A stretch of DNA of 64,000 bases from the NCBI RefSeq assembly GCF_003323715.1, contig NZ_QOIN01000050.1:1-64000 (forward strand). Direction: 5' to 3'. Below the pieces are notes generated by a model. The model did not search any database and was not told the origin of the DNA. It saw only the letters and a list, made by a program, of their open reading frames with translations. This DNA comes from Streptomyces diacarni. Lineage in GTDB: Bacteria; Actinomycetota; Actinomycetes; Streptomycetales; Streptomycetaceae. The position numbers and the translations under genes are program-made. Below are positions 60,088 through 64,000 of the stretch, piece after piece. Position 1 is the first letter of the stretch; each line of letters begins with the position of its first letter.

Positions 60088-61229
60088 GCACCGAACCCGC
60101 ACGCCCGCGCAGCCGCAGCCTCGCCCTGGCCGCCGCCCTCGCCCTGGTGATCGGTGCCTCAGCCGGCGGCGCGACCGTGCTCGGCGGCCGGGACGGCACC
60201 CGCGTCACCGCCTGGTTCGAGCGGGCCGTCGGCGTCTACGAGGGCTCCGACCTGCGGGTGCTGGGCGTCCGCGTCGGCCGCGTCGAGGCCGTCGAACCGC
60301 ACGGCAAGAAGGTGGAGGTCACGCTCCGCATCGACGAGGGCGTCGAGGTCCCCGCGAACGCCCGAGCCGTCGTCATCGCGCCCAGCCTGGTCTCCGACCG
60401 CTACGTGCAGCTCAGCCCCGCCTACACCAAGGGGCCCAAGCTGGCGGACTCCGCCGTCCTGCCCTCGGGGCGCAACTCCGTTCCCCTGGAGGTCGACCAG
60501 CTCTACGCCAGCATCACCGAACTCAGCGACGCGCTCGGCCCCGAGGGCGCCAACGCCGACGGAGCGCTGTCCGAGCTGCTGGACGTCGGCGCCGAGAACC
60601 TGGACGGCAACGGGGCGGCCCTCGGCGAGTCCATCGAGGAGTTCGGCAAGGCGGCCAAGACCCTCGACGGCAACCGCGGCGACCTGTTCGCCACCGTCAG
60701 CTACCTGCGCTCCTTCACCAGCATGCTCAAGCGCAACGACACCCGGGTCCGCACGGCGGAGCGGCAGCTCTCGGACGTGACCACCTTCCTCGCCGAGGAC
60801 AAGGAGAACCTCGCCCAGGCCCTCGCCCAGCTCGGCACGGCGCTGGGCAAGGTGAAGAAGTTCATCGAGGACAACCGCGGCAGCCTCAAGAAGAACGTCA
60901 AGAAGCTCGCCCCGATCACGCAGACCCTCGTCGACCAGCGCGCCTCCCTCGCCGAGGCGTTGGACACCGCACCGCTGGCTGCGGGCAACTTCCTCAACAT
61001 CTACAACCCGGACCAGGGCACCCTCGACAACCGGGCCAACATCAACGAGCTGAGCATGGGCGGCCCCCTGCTGCCCGCCCAGGGCTCCGCCGCCTCCGGC
61101 ACGGCAGGGCTCGTGCCCGTCACCCCGACCGAGCGCGAGGCGCTGCCCACCGTTCCCCTGCCCCCGGCAGGACCGGTCTACGGCACCCCCGAGAAGAAGA
61201 CCGACGCACGTGAGGGGGCGGACCGATGA
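60084..61229 (+). CDS. Mce protein D
   Basis: 381 aa. A short signal or anchor (LALAAALALVIGASAGGATVLGG) precedes an MlaD domain (VTAWFERAVGVYEGSDLRVLGVRVGRVEAVE) and a helical region (SITELSDALGPEGANADGALSELLDVG, ALAQLGTALGKVKKFIEDNRGSLKKNVKKL). Tail rich in Pro. Overlaps both neighbours by 4 bases. Confidence 0.92.
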   Translation: MSTEPARPRSRSLALAAALALVIGASAGGATVLGGRDGTRVTAWFERAVGVYEGSDLRVLGVRVGRVEAVEPHGKKVEVTLRIDEGVEVPANARAVVIAPSLVSDRYVQLSPAYTKGPKLADSAVLPSGRNSVPLEVDQLYASITELSDALGPEGANADGALSELLDVGAENLDGNGAALGESIEEFGKAAKTLDGNRGDLFATVSYLRSFTSMLKRNDTRVRTAERQLSDVTTFLAEDKENLAQALAQLGTALGKVKKFIEDNRGSLKKNVKKLAPITQTLVDQRASLAEALDTAPLAAGNFLNIYNPDQGTLDNRANINELSMGGPLLPAQGSAASGTAGLVPVTPTEREALPTVPLPPAGPVYGTPEKKTDAREGADR

Positions 61230-62464
61230 GCCGCGCACGCACGGGGAGACGGGCGTTGGCGGTGCGGACCGGCACCGGAGTCGCCGCCGCCGCGGTGGCC
61301 GCCGCACTGGGCCTCACCCTGCTCGGCGGCGGAGTGGACCTGCCGCGGTTCGGCGGCCTGGAGGACCTGCCGCTGCCCGGCGGCGCCGACCTCGGCGACC
61401 ACCCGTACACGGTGACCGCCGAGTTCCGCGACGTGCTCAGCCTCGTCCCGCAGTCCTCCGTGAAGATGAACGACGTCACCGTCGGCAAGATCACCAAGAT
61501 CACGCTCGGCAGGAAGGGCTGGACGGCCAAGGTCACCATGCGCCTCAACGGGCGGGTGCGGCTCCCGGCGACGCCCTACGCGCGCATCGAACAGTCCAGC
61601 CTGCTGGGCGAGAAGTACGTGCAGATCCTCGACCCGCCGAAGGGTGAGGACGCCGGGGGCCGGGGCGGCTCCCTGCCCGCCGCGCCCGCCGCCCACCACG
61701 CGGGCAGCCGCCGCGGCACCCACATCCCCCTGGCCCGCACCGACCGCAACCCCGAGGTCGAAGAGGTGCTCGGCGCCCTCTCGCTGCTGCTCAACGGCGG
61801 CGGCGTCAGCCAGCTGGAGACCATCACCACCGAGCTGAACAAGGCCCTCGACGGCAACGAGGAGGAGGCCAGGTCGATGCTGCGCCGCGTCAACAAGCTG
61901 GTCGGCGACCTCGACCGGCACAAAAGCGACATCACCGGTGCGCTCGACGGCGTCAACCGGCTCTCCGCCACCCTCGCCGCACGCAAGAAGAGCATCAACA
62001 CCGTCCTCACCGAGGTCAGCCCCGGCCTGACTACGCTGGAGGACCAGCGCGGGCAGCTGATGACGATGCTGCGCTCCCTCGACACCCTCTCCGGCGTCGC
62101 CGTCGACACCGTCAACCGCAGCAAGGACGACATCGTCGCCGACCTCAAGGCCCTCGCCCCCACCCTGCGCCGCCTCGCCGACTCGGGCCAGGACCTGCCC
62201 GACTCGCTCCAAGTGCTGTTCACCTACCCGTTCACCGACGAGGTCCTGACCGGGGTCAAGGGCGACTACCTCAACCTCTATCTGCGGGTGACGGCGCCCC
62301 GCGGCACCACACTGCGACCGCCCCTCGAGGAGGAACCGATCCCCACCGACCCGGGCGCCGCCGGAGCCGGCGGCCCCGCCGCGCTGCCGCTGCCCGCGGT
62401 CACCACGGCGCCCGACGCGGCAGCCGCACCCGACGCGTCGGGAGCGGCCGGGGGTGAGCGGTGA
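61226..62464 (+). CDS. Mce protein E, without the usual lipobox Cys
   Basis: 412 aa. N-terminal segment TGVAAAAVAAALGLTLLGGGVDLPRF precedes LPLPGGADLGDHPYTVTAEFRDVLSLVPQSSVKMNDVTVGKI, the MlaD domain. In mycobacterial MceE a lipobox ending in Cys occurs where LLGGG is here, so lipid anchoring appears lost. A helical region with an Asp/Ser-rich insert follows, then a Pro-rich tail. Starts with an ATGA overlap and ends overlapping mceF. Confidence 0.9.
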   Translation: MSRARTGRRALAVRTGTGVAAAAVAAALGLTLLGGGVDLPRFGGLEDLPLPGGADLGDHPYTVTAEFRDVLSLVPQSSVKMNDVTVGKITKITLGRKGWTAKVTMRLNGRVRLPATPYARIEQSSLLGEKYVQILDPPKGEDAGGRGGSLPAAPAAHHAGSRRGTHIPLARTDRNPEVEEVLGALSLLLNGGGVSQLETITTELNKALDGNEEEARSMLRRVNKLVGDLDRHKSDITGALDGVNRLSATLAARKKSINTVLTEVSPGLTTLEDQRGQLMTMLRSLDTLSGVAVDTVNRSKDDIVADLKALAPTLRRLADSGQDLPDSLQVLFTYPFTDEVLTGVKGDYLNLYLRVTAPRGTTLRPPLEEEPIPTDPGAAGAGGPAALPLPAVTTAPDAAAAPDASGAAGGER

Positions 62465-63717
62465 TGCTGACGCGCGCCGTCCTCGTCAAGAACATCGCCT
62501 TCCTCGTCCTGGCCGTGCTCGTCCTCGGCCTGATCGGCGTCCGCTACGCCGACGTGGGCCGCTACGTGGGCCTGCGCGACTACTACACCGTCCGGGTGGA
62601 ACTCGCCCGCACAGGCGGCCTGTACGAGCACGCCAACGTCACCTACCGCGGCGTGTCCGTCGGGCGGGTCGACACCATCGACCTCACCGACACCGGCGTC
62701 GCCGCCGACCTGCGGATCAACACCTCGGCGCCCCGCATCCCCGACGCACTCGAAGCCGTCGTCGCCAACCTCTCGGCCGTCGGCGAGCAGTACATCGACC
62801 TGCGCCCCAGTACCAAGAACGGCCCCTATCTGCACGAGGGGTCCGTCATCCGGCAGGCCGACACCGACCTGCCCGCGCCTCCCACCAAGGTGCTGGCCAG
62901 CGTCGACAACCTGGTCTCCTCCGTCCCGCACGACGCGCTGCGTACCGTCGTCGACGAGCTCGGCACCACCTTCGAGGGTCGCGGCGACGATCTGGAGGTC
63001 CTGCTGGAGACGGGCAGCGAGTTCCTCGACTCCGCCGACGCGGCCGCCCCCGAGACCACCGGACTCATCGTCGACTCCGAGACCGTGCTGCGCACCCAGC
63101 GCGAAGAAGGCGACGCACTGCGCGACTTCGCCGCCGGCACCCGGGAACTGCTGGCACAGCTGAAGGAGTCCGACCCCGACCTGCGCCGCCTCATCGCCCG
63201 CACCCCCGGCGCCGCGACCCAGGTGACGGGGCTGCTGCGCGACCTCGACCCCAGCCTCAGCGTGCTGCTCGCCAACCTCACCACCACCTCCGAGCTCGCC
63301 CTCACCCGGCAGCGCGGCATCGAGGAACTCCTCGTCACCCTGCCCCGGGTGGCCGCGGCCGGCTCCACCGCCATCACCAAGGAAGGCGCCACACTCGGCA
63401 TGTCACTCGCCTTCTTCGACCCGCTGCCGTGCACGGCGGGGTACGAGGGCACCCGCTACCGCAACGGCCTCGAGACGGGGAAGGCGCCACCGCTCAACGA
63501 GCGCGCGCACTGCGCCTCCCCGGCGGCGAGCGGCAAGAACGTACGCGGCTCCGCCAACGCCCCCACGGGCGGCCCGCTGCCGGCGCCCGCGCGCCCGGGA
63601 TCCCTCGCCACCGACCACGCCGACCGGCTGACCGCCCGCTCCGGTGACGGAGCCACACGGCAACCGCGCGACATGGCCGCTCTGCTCGGACTGGAGCCGG
63701 GGAAGGAGAAGAAGTGA
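62461..63717 (+). CDS. Mce protein F
   Basis: 418 aa from GTG 62461 (ATG 62464 alternative). N-terminal anchor NIAFLVLAVLVLGLIGVRYA, MlaD domain VRVELARTGGLYEHANVTYRGVSVGRVDTIDLTDTG, helical region VLASVDNLVSSVPHDALRTVVDELG and VTGLLRDLDPSLSVLLANLTTTSELALTRQRGIEELLVTLP. The start overlaps the mceE stop; the stop overlaps the next gene (GTGA). Last of the six Mce subunits. Confidence 0.92.
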   Translation: MMLTRAVLVKNIAFLVLAVLVLGLIGVRYADVGRYVGLRDYYTVRVELARTGGLYEHANVTYRGVSVGRVDTIDLTDTGVAADLRINTSAPRIPDALEAVVANLSAVGEQYIDLRPSTKNGPYLHEGSVIRQADTDLPAPPTKVLASVDNLVSSVPHDALRTVVDELGTTFEGRGDDLEVLLETGSEFLDSADAAAPETTGLIVDSETVLRTQREEGDALRDFAAGTRELLAQLKESDPDLRRLIARTPGAATQVTGLLRDLDPSLSVLLANLTTTSELALTRQRGIEELLVTLPRVAAAGSTAITKEGATLGMSLAFFDPLPCTAGYEGTRYRNGLETGKAPPLNERAHCASPAASGKNVRGSANAPTGGPLPAPARPGSLATDHADRLTARSGDGATRQPRDMAALLGLEPGKEKK

Positions 63718-64000
63718 GCACCGACGTACAGGGCCGAGCGGACACCGGGCCGGACCCGGCGGGAGAGGACCCCGGCGCGGACGGGGCCGCTGTCGGCGGG
63801 GCCGTCGCGGACGAGGCCGCTACCGGCGGGAGTGCTGCCGGCGAGGCCGCTGCGGACGAGGAGGCCGCCGGGACCCCCGGCGGGGAGGCCACCGGGGCGC
63901 CGCAACGGCCGCGCGGGGCGGCCTGGCCGGCCGGAGCGCTGCTCGTCGTGTTGCTGTTCTGCGCGGTCTCGGCATGGCTCTACTGGAGCGCGCACACCGA
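63714..64000 (+). CDS. Mce-associated membrane protein, N-terminal part
   Basis: GTG 63714 overlaps the mceF stop, with GGAAGGAG about 8 bases before. The first 60 residues are Ala/Gly/Glu/Asp-rich and cytoplasmic, followed by a membrane segment (AGALLVVLLFCAVSAWLYW) that runs to the window's edge. Mce operons commonly end with such single-pass Mas proteins that stabilise the transporter. The rest is outside the window. Confidence 0.8.
   Translation, partial: MSTDVQGRADTGPDPAGEDPGADGAAVGGAVADEAATGGSAAGEAAADEEAAGTPGGEATGAPQRPRGAAWPAGALLVVLLFCAVSAWLYWSAHT

Overview
The window looks like chromosomal DNA of a Streptomyces or close relative. It is very GC-rich and codons end in G or C. It carries a chaplin, an XRE/DUF397 pair, SpoIIE-type phosphatases, a Zur-type alternative ribosomal protein cluster and a full mce operon. 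No rRNA, tRNA or CRISPR array was seen.

Layout. 1-510: edge of an insertion sequence beside a broken peptidase gene. 0.7-3.1 kb: two tiny proteins divergent from an XRE/DUF397 pair, then an ATP-dependent DNA ligase. 3.2-8.7 kb: TetR regulator and divergent ABC-2-like membrane protein, thioredoxin, GAF/PP2C phosphatase, MarR regulator, DUF2267 protein. 8.8-15.9 kb: protocatechuate operon pcaH-G-B-D-pobA, with a divergent double-IclR regulator. 16.5-18.9 kb: Zur-type regulon (rpsR, a CobW-like protein, a decayed type-B L31 gene and rpmG on one strand; rpmB and rpsN on the other) around a perfect Zur-box palindrome. 19.1-19.9 kb: two small secreted proteins, one a chaplin. 20.0-29.4 kb: [NiFe]-hydrogenase maturation genes hypX, E, D, C, F, B, A, a maturation endopeptidase and a winged-helix protein, with no hydrogenase structural gene in view. 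29.5-35.7 kb: LacI and LuxR regulators, acyl-CoA synthetase, NmrA-like protein, membrane PP2C phosphatase. 35.9-41.8 kb: lytic polysaccharide monooxygenase, FluG-like amidohydrolase plus glutamine-synthetase-like pair, XRE/DUF5753 regulator, methionine aminopeptidase divergent from a leaderless XRE gene. 42.1-47.2 kb: thiolase, LysR, 3-hydroxyacyl-CoA dehydrogenase, acyl-CoA dehydrogenase. 47.3-53.8 kb: secreted isoaspartyl peptidase, three secreted proteins of unknown function and a PucR-like regulator. 53.8-64.0 kb: mceG-yrbEA-yrbEB-mceABCDEF and the start of a Mce-associated protein gene.

How genes fit together. PobA makes protocatechuate, which PcaHG, PcaB and PcaD pass toward beta-ketoadipate; the PcaC step is missing. 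The zinc genes replace zinc ribosomal proteins when zinc is scarce. The Mce genes form one translationally coupled lipid or sterol importer. The secreted proteins before it share a C-terminal domain or a promoter pattern and may form an extracellular arm of that importer; this is the least described part of the window.
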